A DNA stretch of 41,050 bases from an uncultured bacterium (GCA_937889645.1 CALBZE010000147.1:1-41050); one strand, 5' to 3'; positions 1 to 6,733 are shown, counted from the stretch's first letter. Program-made: numbers and translations. Notes: a model not told the origin generated them from the letters alone.

Positions 1-60
1 GAGCAGCGCGGCGAGCGCCATCGGCGAGACGGCGAGGGCGCAGAGCTGCGGCGCGCGCAT
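1..60 (-). CDS. Leftward-operon protein, N-terminal fragment cut by window edge
   Basis: Only the first 20 codons are inside the window. An ATG at 58-60 overlaps the stop codon of the upstream gene (ATGA arrangement), the same coupling seen elsewhere in this phage. The visible residues are mostly hydrophobic (MRAPQLCALAVSPMALAALL), as in a signal or membrane segment. The function cannot be told. It is the last visible gene of the leftward operon that starts near 1768. Confidence 0.5.
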   Translation of the reverse strand, partial: MRAPQLCALAVSPMALAALL

Positions 61-212
61 CACTCGCCCTCCGTCTCGATGCCGATGGTGGCCGCGCCCC
101 ACAGCAGCGCTATGCCAGCGATCCCGCCGACGACGCCCCACGGGCCCCACGCGAGGTAGAGGCCGAACAGCAGCGCGCCGACCATGACGGCGGAGACGAT
201 GGCGCAGATCAT
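60..212 (-). CDS. Small membrane protein, 50 aa
   Basis: A 50-residue ORF starting with ATG at 210-212, just after the stop of the upstream gene at 215, with a GAGG-type ribosome site in the preceding bases. It is almost entirely hydrophobic: one membrane segment at about residues 2-20 and a Gly/Ala/Ile/Leu-rich second one at about 25-43, ending in a short acidic tail (IETEGE). A two-segment protein of this size next to another membrane protein could be a holin-like or superinfection-related product, but nothing identifies it. Its stop overlaps the start of the next gene. Confidence 0.6.
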   Translation of the reverse strand: MICAIVSAVMVGALLFGLYLAWGPWGVVGGIAGIALLWGAATIGIETEGE

Positions 213-214
213 CC

Positions 215-415
215 TCACGCCTCCATCGCGATGCGCTGTTCATGGAGCACGCGCTGGGCGTTGCGGCTGAACACGTCGATCGCGATCCAGCCGATGATCG
301 CCGCCACGCCGATCCAGAACACGAGGAACGACAGCGACGAGACGCGCAGGCCGGTCAGTGGCGGCGGCGGCGGGCGCAGCGCGCCGACGCGGAAGGAAAG
401 GCGGCGGCGGGTCAT
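215..415 (-). CDS. Small single-pass membrane protein, 66 aa
   Basis: I start this at the ATG at 413-415, two bases after the stop of the upstream gene, rather than at a longer in-frame ATG that overlaps that gene. The basic N-terminus (MTRRRLSFR) and a Pro-rich stretch precede one clear membrane helix at about residues 30-48 (SFLVFWIGVAAIIGWIAI), then a short charged tail. This suggests an inner-membrane protein with a cytoplasmic basic N-terminus. It is co-directional with the neighbouring small membrane gene. Function unknown. Confidence 0.6.
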   Translation of the reverse strand: MTRRRLSFRVGALRPPPPPLTGLRVSSLSFLVFWIGVAAIIGWIAIDVFSRNAQRVLHEQRIAMEA

Positions 416-417
416 GG

Positions 418-831
418 CTACACCCCCCCCTCGCGCATGAAGCAGTGCGGGCGGCACGAGTCGGCCCAGGCGTAGAGCGGCAGGTCATCGACAGGCGCTT
501 CCTTCCACGCCTCCGCCTCATCGATCTGGCCGAGCGCGACGCCGACGCTGTTGCCGTCAACGTCGATCAGCGCCCACAGCATTTCGGCCAGCACCTTCGC
601 CGTCTCAGGGCGAGGGAATCCGTCGAGCGGCCGAATGCATTCCTGATAGAGGCGATGGATCGCCTCGTAGCACTCGGCCAGTCGCTCGCGCGCGAGGCTC
701 AGGAAGAGCGCGTCAAGCTGATACTTGCGCGTCTCGGCCTCGTCCTGCGAGGCAAAGAAGTGGCCGATCTCAGGCGCCGCGAGCGGCGGCAGCGTGGCCG
801 GCGGCGCCGGAGCGGCGATGGCGGCGGGCAT
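418..831 (-). CDS. Hypothetical soluble phage protein, 137 aa
   Basis: A 137-residue acidic protein with an Ala/Pro-rich N-terminus and a helical body rich in Leu, Glu and aromatic residues (for example LFLSLARERLAECYEAIHRL), ending RPHCFMREGGV. No motif reveals a function. It starts at an ATG right after the stop of the alanine-repeat gene and is followed after two bases by the next gene, so it is very likely translated from the same leftward mRNA. Confidence 0.7.
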   Translation of the reverse strand: MPAAIAAPAPPATLPPLAAPEIGHFFASQDEAETRKYQLDALFLSLARERLAECYEAIHRLYQECIRPLDGFPRPETAKVLAEMLWALIDVDGNSVGVALGQIDEAEAWKEAPVDDLPLYAWADSCRPHCFMREGGV

Positions 832-832
832 C

Positions 833-1768
833 TCAGCGCCCCTCCGTGCAGTCGATCATCCTCGCCACCATCCGGAGCGCGCTCTGCTGTAGGGAGCGCC
901 GCGTGGGGGCTAGGGCGGCCCTGGCGGTGTCACGGGCAGCAGCCCCGGCGGCGTCTCTGATGGCGACCCTGGCGGCGGCACTGGCGGCATCCACGGCGGC
1001 ACAGGCGGCGCCCCAGGCGGCGGCACGGGCGGCATCCACGGCGCCCCAGGCGGCGGCACAGGCGGCGGCCGCGGCGGCATAGGCGGCGCCCCAGGCGCCC
1101 CAGGCGGCGGCACAGGCGGCGTCCCAGGCGGCGACCCAGGCGGCGTCCCCAGCGGCGTCCCCAGCGGCGGCACAGGCGGCACAGGCGGCGGCACGGGCGG
1201 CGACCCAGGCGGCGTCCCCAGCGGCGTCCCCAGCGGCGGCACAGGCGGCACAGGCGGCGGCACGGGCGGCGGCACGGGCGGCGGCCGCGTCGCGCTGCGC
1301 CGCCTCGATCGCGCCGCGGATGGCCGGCACCTGCTCCAAATCCGTGATCTCGGGCAGGCCGGCGAGCGCATCGGCCTGCGCCGTCAGTCCGGCGAGCCGC
1401 AGCCACGCGGGCGTGTACTCGCGCACCACCCAGTCGATGACCAGCAGCGCGCGGCGGCGCTCCACGTCCGGCGTCGCGCGGGTGCCGACGAGGCGCGGGA
1501 TCAGCGGGCGCAGCAGCGCGTCCCGCTCATCGTCCGGGAGGCCGTCGTTCCAGGCGCGGAGGAACGCGGCGATGACCGGGCAGCAGCACTGCGGATGGTC
1601 CGACCAGGGCTCGCCGGCGACGTAGCTGAGCGCTTCCATGACGCAGGCGCCCGCGTCCGGGCCGGGGTGCGCGCCGGCCTTCAGCGGGCCGAGCGCGTCG
1701 AGCTTGGCGAGATCGAGCTTGGGCGCGGCGGCGGCTGGATCGGCGACGGGGGTCGGATCGGTGGGCAT
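833..1768 (-). CDS. Alanine-repeat protein heading the leftward operon, 311 aa
   Basis: The first ~155 residues look like an ordinary folded domain, with a Cys cluster (HPQCCCPVIAAF) and conserved-looking Trp/Arg patches. Residues ~155-285 are a low-complexity region of repeated Ala-Ala-x units in which the third residue is Arg, Cys, Asp, Gly or Trp. The C-terminus returns to normal sequence (RRSLQQSALRMVARMIDC). Similar Ala-rich repeats are known from many phage and actinobacterial hypothetical proteins, with no established function. A strong ribosome site (AGGAGGG) precedes the ATG, and the promoter/operators at 1796-1838 place it first in the leftward operon. The repeat DNA contains an exact 69-bp tandem duplication. 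Confidence 0.82.
   Translation of the reverse strand: MPTDPTPVADPAAAAPKLDLAKLDALGPLKAGAHPGPDAGACVMEALSYVAGEPWSDHPQCCCPVIAAFLRAWNDGLPDDERDALLRPLIPRLVGTRATPDVERRRALLVIDWVVREYTPAWLRLAGLTAQADALAGLPEITDLEQVPAIRGAIEAAQRDAAAARAAARAAACAACAAAGDAAGDAAWVAARAAACAACAAAGDAAGDAAWVAAWDAACAAAWGAWGAAYAAAAAACAAAWGAVDAARAAAWGAACAAVDAASAAARVAIRDAAGAAARDTARAALAPTRRSLQQSALRMVARMIDCTEGR
1131..1268. repeat. Exact 69-bp tandem duplication in the alanine-repeat gene
   Basis: Bases 1131-1199 are repeated identically at 1200-1268. The unit is 23 codons, so the reading frame is kept and the protein gains one more Ala-rich block. Zero divergence between copies points to recent slippage or unequal recombination. The whole 960-1290 stretch is built of shorter GGCGGC-type units, so assembly error is also possible. 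Confidence 0.9.
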
Positions 1769-1795
1769 CGGCGCTCCCTCCTGTGGGGTGGCGCC

Positions 1796-1838
1796 TGAAT
1801 GTCAGAAAATCGGACGACGGTCAATCAGAAAATCTGAC
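1796..1838 (-). promoter_or_regulatory. Leftward promoter with two repressor operators (PL/OL-like)
   Basis: On the minus strand, a -35 box TTGACC (1819-1824) is separated by 17 bp from CATTCA (1796-1801), with transcription predicted to start near 1789, ahead of the alanine-repeat gene. Two copies of an imperfect palindrome lie here: GTCAGAAAATCGGAC at 1801-1815, inside the spacer, and ATCAGAAAATCTGAC at 1824-1838, abutting the -35 box. The same 15-mer recurs at the cro promoter (6743-6757). This is the arrangement expected if the repressor encoded at 6310-6663 blocks the promoter in the lysogen. Binding is inferred from the shared sequence. Confidence 0.8.
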
Positions 1839-2025
1839 GGCCGATTCCCGCGTTTCGCCCAACGGGCCCCGGCGCGAGAGGGGGCTGGTCGTTACCCATC
1901 GGTTGATGGCAAGATCGCTACGCGGGGGGATCGAATGCGCGAGCGGCCGTGAGCCTCGTCGCAGCACGGACGCGCTTGTCATTCGCCGCCCTAAGCACCG
2001 CGGCTGAGGAGGAGACGCAGGCACG

Positions 2026-2133
2026 ATGGCACTGATCCGGGGCACCAACTGGGCCGACAGCAAGCTCGGCACGGCCGGCGACGACACCATACGGCTGCTC
2101 GGAGACCCGTCCGCGGCCTGGTTCTTGCTGTAG
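2026..2133 (+). pseudogene. 35-aa ORF resembling the start of an RTX/calcium-repeat protein
   Basis: A 35-codon ORF with a very good ribosome site (GAGGAGGAG upstream of ATG). Residues 2-22 (ALIRGTNWADSKLGTAGDDT) look like the N-terminal opening of haemolysin-type calcium-binding repeat proteins, which typically run GT..AD.L.GT.GDDTI followed by GG-rich nonapeptides. Here the repeats do not follow; the sequence ends with a hydrophobic tail and TAG. It could be a gene remnant left at a recombination join or a small functional peptide. The stretch 1839-2025 before it holds no gene that I can support. Confidence 0.35.
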
Positions 2134-2233
2134 AGCCCCCGCCGGGGCGCGGCGGGGTGGGATCACTTGGCGGCAAGCCGGTGGTGACCACCTCCATCGG
2201 ACCGTGTTAGACCGCTCGCCTGAGGCTGAGGCG

Positions 2234-2959
2234 ATGGACGCGCCCGACATCATCTTCCGGATCGAAGGGTTCACCCCCGAGACGCTGCCCATGAGCCGGC
2301 TCGCCGAGTACCTGAGCGCGCTGGCGCGGCTGCTCGGGGAGAAGGAGCGTGTCCATTTCGTGGCGATCGAGGAAGGGTCGGCCTGCCTGGTCGCTCGGCC
2401 GGAGCCCCAGGTGGCGCCGAAGGTCCATCAGCGAATCGCCTCGGCGCAGCGCGGCGACGATGAGGAGATCAACGGGATCGTTGCCGCACTCAACCGCATG
2501 CTCGCCAACGACAACACCGCCGGGGAGCTGCGCGAGAGCGGGCCCGCTGGCGTCGTCCTCCGCTTCCCCGGCGCCGACGCCAGGGGCGCGGAGCTCGGCC
2601 CCGTGGTCGAGGAAGGGGCCATTCAGGGCGAGCTCGTGTCGGTGGGCGGCAGAGACCGGACGGCGCACGCGACGCTGCGCGATGGCGACCGGACCTACCA
2701 TTGCGAGATGAGTCGCGATCTCGCGCGGGCCATGGGCCCCTACCTCTACGGTCCGCCGCTCCGCGTCACGGGGCGCGGCACGTGGCGGCGGACACGCGAG
2801 GGCAAGTGGGAGGTGGTCAGGTTCCGCGCGGCGTCGTTCGAGCAGCTGGAGGCGGTGTCGCTGATCGAGGCGGTGCGCCGGCTGCGAGAGGCCGGCGGCT
2901 TTGGTCTGCGTGACGCCGCAGAGGTGGACCGGCGGTTGCGGGAGCTCCGGGCGGACTGA
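2234..2959 (+). CDS. Conserved hypothetical protein paired with a PIN-type gene, 241 aa
   Basis: Start taken at ATG 2234 (MDAPDIIFRIEGF), which has GAGG-type bases upstream; an in-frame ATG at 2204 would add 10 residues. The protein is soluble, with an N-terminal helical part (PMSRLAEYLSALARLLGEKE), a VHFVAIEEGSACLVA strand pattern and a basic beta-rich middle. I do not recognise a catalytic motif. Its stop overlaps the ATG of a gene that begins like a PIN nuclease, so the two were probably a coupled pair, perhaps toxin and partner or a small defence unit. That role is inference only. Confidence 0.72.
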   Translation: MDAPDIIFRIEGFTPETLPMSRLAEYLSALARLLGEKERVHFVAIEEGSACLVARPEPQVAPKVHQRIASAQRGDDEEINGIVAALNRMLANDNTAGELRESGPAGVVLRFPGADARGAELGPVVEEGAIQGELVSVGGRDRTAHATLRDGDRTYHCEMSRDLARAMGPYLYGPPLRVTGRGTWRRTREGKWEVVRFRAASFEQLEAVSLIEAVRRLREAGGFGLRDAAEVDRRLRELRAD

Positions 2960-3108
2960 TGCCGACGGTCGTCTTCGACACCGCGTTCCTGCTCGCGCTC
3001 ACTGACGATACGGCTCCGATTCGACCGCCTCCGCCGCCTGGGTCACGAACAACGGCGCGTGAGCGCGCGCCGCCGGAAGATCATCCGCACCGTGCTCGCC
3101 GCTACTGA
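2959..3108 (+). pseudogene. Truncated/frameshifted PIN-domain-like gene
   Basis: The ATG overlaps the stop of the previous gene (TGATG). The first 17 residues (MPTVVFDTAFLLALTDD) fit the opening strand of PIN-domain nucleases, where the Asp in VFDT is a metal ligand. After that the frame turns into low-complexity Pro/Arg sequence and stops after 49 residues, far short of the usual 120-150 residues. In the +1 frame a more protein-like stretch (FDRLRRLGHEQRRVSARRR) follows and stops at about 3127. The 3' end overlaps the convergent endonuclease gene, so the PIN gene was probably cut when the R-M cassette arrived. Confidence 0.55.
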
Positions 3109-4049
3109 GTGGCCAGCCAATCGGTGAAGTTGTCGAGGTCGTGCGCCCAGACCAGGAAGAGGCCGGCCTCTTGCGCCTTCCTCAGGTCCTCCGTCCCGAA
3201 GACGCCGGAGATGAGGGCCACCGGCAAGACGGTCTTTCCCACCGCATCGTTCCAATGCTTCGCTTTGGCCGCGGTGTCGTTGAGCACGCGCTTCACGCTG
3301 TTCACGACCGAGGACGAGTCCTTGGCCTCGACGGCCACCGTTCGGCCATCCTCGAGGCCGATGAGGAGGTCGGCGCGCCGCCCATAGAGCGAGCACTCGC
3401 CGTAGAAGGTCTTGGCCGCAGGCATGTACTTCGGCGCGTTGACCTTGCCTCCATTCGGAGTCGGCTTCTTCTCGTATCCCATCGCCTCGAGCCGCTCGCG
3501 GAGCTGCCGTTCCAGCTCGCGGCCGTAGGCGCGGCGCTCTGTCTGTAGTGTCTGCGCGGCGTGTAGTGCCGCCGTCGCCTCGATGGCGCGGCGGAGCTCT
3601 CCCGGCCGGGGAGCGCGCTTGGCCCGCACCCAGCGGAACCTGGCGCTGTCCGCCACGCGGCAGATGAGCTTGAGGATGTCCGGCGCGAGCGTGGGCTCCG
3701 TCCTGATCGCCGCCTTGGTCAGGCGCTTCGCCTTGCGCGTGACCAGGACGCCGAGATCGTCCTCGCTGATGGGGGGGCCCGCAGCGTAGCGCAGGGCGGC
3801 CAGCAATTCTTCGTCGAGCATGATCCTCCGGACCGCCGCGGGGTCCGGCGCCTCCGGGTCGATCGGCCGTAACGCCAGGAAGAGCCGTGCCAGGGCCCGG
3901 CGCCTCTGCGCGAGGTGCTCTGCATACCGCGTGTCCGGTTCGGCGAGCCGCCGGTCGACGAACGCGTTGAGGGACTTCTCGGCCTCGGCGGCTAGTTCGG
4001 CCGCCGTCCACACCCTGGGCGTCGGCGAGGCGTTAGCCAATGGTGGCAT
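3102..4049 (-). CDS. Type II restriction endonuclease, XamI family (predicted target GTCGAC)
   Basis: A 315-residue protein from the ATG at 4047-4049, which overlaps the last codons of the methylase gene. Its C-terminal half has the hallmarks of XamI-family endonucleases: GECSLYGRRADLLIGL at about 217-232, then VAVEAKDSSSVVNSVKRV at about 239-255, and a tail with SGVFGTEDLRKAQ and WAHDLDNFTDWL. D227, E241 and K243 fit a PD-(D/E)xK nuclease site (metal-dependent DNA cutting). XamI cuts GTCGAC; the same specificity here is inferred from family membership. The partner methylase is directly upstream, so the cassette looks intact. Confidence 0.88.
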   Translation of the reverse strand: MPPLANASPTPRVWTAAELAAEAEKSLNAFVDRRLAEPDTRYAEHLAQRRRALARLFLALRPIDPEAPDPAAVRRIMLDEELLAALRYAAGPPISEDDLGVLVTRKAKRLTKAAIRTEPTLAPDILKLICRVADSARFRWVRAKRAPRPGELRRAIEATAALHAAQTLQTERRAYGRELERQLRERLEAMGYEKKPTPNGGKVNAPKYMPAAKTFYGECSLYGRRADLLIGLEDGRTVAVEAKDSSSVVNSVKRVLNDTAAKAKHWNDAVGKTVLPVALISGVFGTEDLRKAQEAGLFLVWAHDLDNFTDWLATQ

Positions 4050-5673
4050 CGAGCGTGGCAGGGTCTGGGATGCGGAGGCGCTGGACCTCGCCGGGCTCGA
4101 ACTTCGTGAGGCCACCGGCATAGGTGCGGCCGTCGCCGATGTGGACGTTGCCGTTCAGGAAGCGGGCGAGCGCAGCGAGGGCCGATGGCCTCATCGGCTC
4201 GCGTGGGTAGAGCCCGTGCGCGATGTTGATGTGCCTGATGCCGTGCGGGTTGAAGGCGAAGACGGGCGGCCTGCGCGCCATGTAGGTGCAGACGATCGGG
4301 GCGGGCTCCCTGAGGCCGACGGACCACCATGCCTTCCGGTGCCGCGCGATGTAGGTCTGGTCGGCGCCGCGCTCCTTCGCCCACCTGAGGAACGCGTCCA
4401 CGGCCTTGCGGTCGGCCGGATCCAGCTCACGGAGGTCCGCCGGAAGGTCGATGACGGAGCGCAGGCGCGAGGGATCGGACAGCACCGCACCGGCCTCGAT
4501 GATGTCGCGCGCCCGGGTGACGCATCGGAACAGAACGCTCGGTGGAAGGGGCGCGCGGTATGCCCCGGCGATCCAGACGTCGTTGGCCCCTGTGACCTGG
4601 CCTCTGTGGACGCGGAAGAGCTCGCCGAGTTCGATGTGGCCCGCCGCGGCGGTGCGCGGGGCATCGCCGCGCACGAGGATGGACCAGCGCGATGCTCCCT
4701 CCGCCGCGCTCCAGGGCACGGGGAGACCGCCGCCCAGGTGCCCGAGCTCGCCGATGGATTCGACGGCGCGCATCCGCAGGGCGTCCCCGCGCCGCCCGAC
4801 GTGGAACGTGGTGATGGCGCCGGTGGTGATCGACTCGAACGGCATGGCATCGGCAGCGAGGACATGCACGCCGGTGCCGCCGAGGCCGTCGGCGAGCATG
4901 CCGCGCAGGACGCTCCCGTAGTTGACGTCGAGCCATTCGGCCGAGGTCACGAAGGCGCCGTAATCGCCCGGCCGGGCGAGCTGCCTGGTGCGGAGGAAGA
5001 AGTGCATGTGAAGGCCGGCGAGCTTGCTCGCGCGCAGGCCGAGCCGGGCTGCGCCCCTGGCGAACCAATCCTTGTCGGCCTCGCTGAGGTCGTGGTGCCG
5101 CACGTACGGCGGGTTGCCGATGTAGAGCGTGCGGCCCTCGATGCGGCGCAGGCGGACCTTGCGGTAGTCCGCGCAGAGGATCTTGAGGCGGTCGGAGAAG
5201 CCGAGGACCGCGGCGTTGGCGCGCAGCACGAGCAGCGCCGCCGGATCAGTGTCGATGCCGACGAGCTCGGCGCGCGGGAAGCGCTTGGCGGCGGCGCAGA
5301 GGTAGCGGCCGGAGCCGGTCCCGGGGTCCACGACCCGGGCAGGCTCGCCCTGGTCGGCTGCCCACGCGACCATGCTCTCCACGATGGCGGGGGGCGTGTA
5401 GACGGCGCCGATGGCGCGCCGCTCCTTCGGCGTGCGCAGGGCCGAGAGGGCGGCCCCGAGTGGATCGCCGCCCGCCTGGATGAGGGTGCGGACGGCTGCG
5501 ACCCTCTCCGGGGCGGCGGCTGGCAGGGTCTTGGCGAGCGCGCGCTCTGGGGCAGTGAGCCTCGCCCCGGGGGGCAACAGGGCGCGTGCAGTGGCCAGGA
5601 CATCGGAGATGCTCCCCGCGGGGATCAGCGCGATCCCGCCTTCCTGGCCTGCTGAGCCCTGTAAGTCTCCCAT
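4033..5673 (-). CDS. DNA N6-adenine methyltransferase of the XamI-type R-M system
   Basis: 546 residues. In order: a helical N-terminus; motif X region GAVYTPPAIVESMV (about 89-102); SAM-binding motif I DPGTGSG (116-122) with the acidic GIDTDP strand after it (139-144); catalytic motif IV NPPY (187-190); and a long C-terminal half fitting target recognition. Motif order X-I-IV with the recognition domain last is typical of gamma-class N6-adenine methylases. It would methylate the endonuclease target, protecting both host and prophage DNA. The ATG used overlaps the end of the upstream small gene by about 49 bp; its ribosome site (GAGGAG) is very close to the ATG, so a start slightly downstream is possible. 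Confidence 0.9.
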   Translation of the reverse strand: MGDLQGSAGQEGGIALIPAGSISDVLATARALLPPGARLTAPERALAKTLPAAAPERVAAVRTLIQAGGDPLGAALSALRTPKERRAIGAVYTPPAIVESMVAWAADQGEPARVVDPGTGSGRYLCAAAKRFPRAELVGIDTDPAALLVLRANAAVLGFSDRLKILCADYRKVRLRRIEGRTLYIGNPPYVRHHDLSEADKDWFARGAARLGLRASKLAGLHMHFFLRTRQLARPGDYGAFVTSAEWLDVNYGSVLRGMLADGLGGTGVHVLAADAMPFESITTGAITTFHVGRRGDALRMRAVESIGELGHLGGGLPVPWSAAEGASRWSILVRGDAPRTAAAGHIELGELFRVHRGQVTGANDVWIAGAYRAPLPPSVLFRCVTRARDIIEAGAVLSDPSRLRSVIDLPADLRELDPADRKAVDAFLRWAKERGADQTYIARHRKAWWSVGLREPAPIVCTYMARRPPVFAFNPHGIRHINIAHGLYPREPMRPSALAALARFLNGNVHIGDGRTYAGGLTKFEPGEVQRLRIPDPATLDATIG

Positions 5674-5864
5674 AGCTCCTCGAACAGCCGGCGCATCGTG
5701 ATGCCCCGGCGTGCCGCCTCGACCTTCACCTCGCGCGCAACAGCGGGCGGCAGGCTGAAACCCAGGATCTGTCGCCGTTTCGGCCCACCGCTGGAGTCGA
5801 CTCGCCGTTCCACACGGTCATCGTGTCGACGAGTCGACACCGGGTCAATCGGAAACTTTGGCAT
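5625..5864 (-). CDS. Small ribbon-helix-helix-like DNA-binding protein at the head of the R-M operon
   Basis: A 79-residue protein. The disordered basic N-terminus (HDDRVERRVDSS) is followed by a compact core, RRQILGFSLPPAVAREVKVE, then AARRGITMRRLFEELWETYR, which reads as beta strand-helix-turn-helix, the ribbon-helix-helix (ParG/CopG-like) pattern. These proteins bind operator DNA as dimers. It is first in the operon and overlaps the methylase gene, so a role as R-M transcription controller is attractive; an orphan antitoxin or partition-type protein is the alternative. Its own first codons contain three copies of GTCGAC. I chose the ATG at 5862-5864 because a longer reading frame upstream is low-complexity. 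Confidence 0.72.
   Translation of the reverse strand: MPKFPIDPVSTRRHDDRVERRVDSSGGPKRRQILGFSLPPAVAREVKVEAARRGITMRRLFEELWETYRAQQARKAGSR
5796..5840. promoter_or_regulatory. Cluster of three GTCGAC sites and an inverted repeat at the R-M operon start
   Basis: GTCGAC occurs at 5796-5801, 5825-5830 and 5833-5838. The last two are the arms of a perfect inverted repeat, GTGTCGAC-GA-GTCGACAC (5823-5840), in codons ~9-14 of the small DNA-binding gene. GTCGAC is the expected XamI-family target. Possible roles are an operator for the ribbon-helix-helix protein, or a methylation-sensitive switch in which unmethylated sites change expression or expose the locus to cutting. Both are inference; the sequence pattern itself is certain. 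Confidence 0.6.
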
Positions 5865-5868
5865 CGTA

Positions 5869-6066
5869 GTGACCGACCGGCAGACGGGCCAAGAAGTGTG
5901 GCGGGACCGCCAGCGCGTATACAACGTGACGGGCAGCCTGCTTCCGATGGATGGGTTATCCACGATAATCGAGGCTGTCCGGAGCCTCGCAGAGCGGACC
6001 ATGAATGAGGCAATAGACGTCCTGCTCGACAGGCCGGGATTCAGGGCCGCCCTACAGCGGGCATAG
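5869..6066 (+). pseudogene. 65-codon ORF, likely C-terminal remnant of another gene
   Basis: From a GTG at 5869, four bases from the divergent start of the R-M operon, the frame encodes a protein-like sequence (VTDRQTGQEVWRDRQRVYNV, then helices LSTIIEAVRSLAERTMNEAI and DRPGFRAALQRA), ending TAG and followed by a hairpin. It has no convincing ribosome site. It reads like the end of a larger protein, possibly a lipoprotein or cell-surface accessory protein, whose front was lost where the R-M cassette begins. I cannot name the family. The rest of 5865-6309 has no other gene I can support; it must hold the R-M promoter. Confidence 0.4.
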
Positions 6067-6072
6067 CGCGCC

Positions 6073-6101
6073 CGCTTGCGCTGAGGACGTGAGCGCAGGC
6101 G
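6073..6101. terminator. Hairpin after the remnant ORF
   Basis: Arms CGCTTGCGCT (6073-6082) and AGCGCAGGCG (6092-6101) pair over 10 positions with one G-T wobble around a 9-base loop, seven bases after the TAG of the remnant ORF. No T-tract follows, so its activity as a terminator is uncertain. Confidence 0.4.
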
Positions 6102-6309
6102 CCCGCCTCGCCCCTCTAGGGCTGTGAGGCGTGCAGCGATTTCGGGATTTGACGCCTCGCCCCCAGGCATCCTGTCCCCGTTATCCCCGCTTTCCACAGG
6201 CACTCCGTCCTAGACGTTCATATAACGTTCCGGTTACGATGACCGGCGTCGGAACGGTCACGGAGGAGCGCGCGCGAGATGCGAGCATTCGTCTGGCCCA
6301 AGCCCACTG

Positions 6310-6663
6310 CTACACGGCCACCCGCGCCGCGACCGCCGCGCCCACCTGCTCCGGACGGAAGTCCTTCGCATCCGGGTCCTGGCCAAGCTCTCGGGCAGTA
6401 AGCCGGATCGCCAACGACGTCGGCACGGCATCCATCCGGCCTCGGTAGATGTAATCCAGCGTGAGGCCGGGCAGCAGATCGCAGAGCTCGGCCATCGCCT
6501 CCTCCGCGGGGAAGTTGGGCTTGGCGGGGTTCTCCGCCTCCCAGTTGTAGTAGGTCGTCCTCCCCACCCCTAGGCGCTCGGCCATCTGGGCCGGGCTGAG
6601 GCCAAGCTCGGCCCGGACCGCACGGAGGCGCCTAGCGACCTCAGCTCTGACGACTTTCGCCAT
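6310..6663 (-). CDS. XRE/CI-like phage repressor, 117 aa
   Basis: A Cro/CI-type helix-turn-helix at about residues 11-45 (ELGLSPAQMAERLGVGRTTY followed by YNWE) with a C-terminal part unlike the LexA-type peptidase domain: there is no Ser-Lys cleavage module, so induction would not be simple RecA-stimulated self-cleavage. It is transcribed leftwards, divergent from the cro-like gene, with operators between them. Start taken at ATG 6661-6663, preceded by GAGGG; an upstream ATG at 6759 would overlap the operators. It would repress the leftward and rightward lytic promoters through GTCAGAAAATCTGAC-type sites. Confidence 0.85.
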   Translation of the reverse strand: MAKVVRAEVARRLRAVRAELGLSPAQMAERLGVGRTTYYNWEAENPAKPNFPAEEAMAELCDLLPGLTLDYIYRGRMDAVPTSLAIRLTARELGQDPDAKDFRPEQVGAAVAARVAV

Positions 6664-6699
6664 GCCCTCGGCATAGCCGGCCGAAGGTCGGACTGTCGT

Positions 6700-6714
6700 C
6701 CAAGAAGATCTGAC
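6700..6714. promoter_or_regulatory. Weak third operator near the repressor promoter
   Basis: CCAAGAAGATCTGAC matches the operator GTCAGAAAATCTGAC at 11 of 15 positions, with one perfect half-site (TCTGAC). On the minus strand a TTGGAC box overlaps it about 40 bp from the repressor ATG, so it could be the autoregulatory site of the repressor promoter, like lambda OR3. No good -10 box is seen. Confidence 0.45.
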
Positions 6715-6733
6715 ATGCGGCCTCATTTGGGGC

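Noticed and set aside
960..1290. GGCGGC-rich repeats as a CRISPR or regulatory array
   Set aside because: They keep the codon frame of the alanine-repeat protein and have no constant repeat/spacer pattern.
3820..5655. 611-codon plus-strand ORF across the methylase gene
   Set aside because: Shadow of the methylase reading frame, which has clear catalytic motifs on the other strand.
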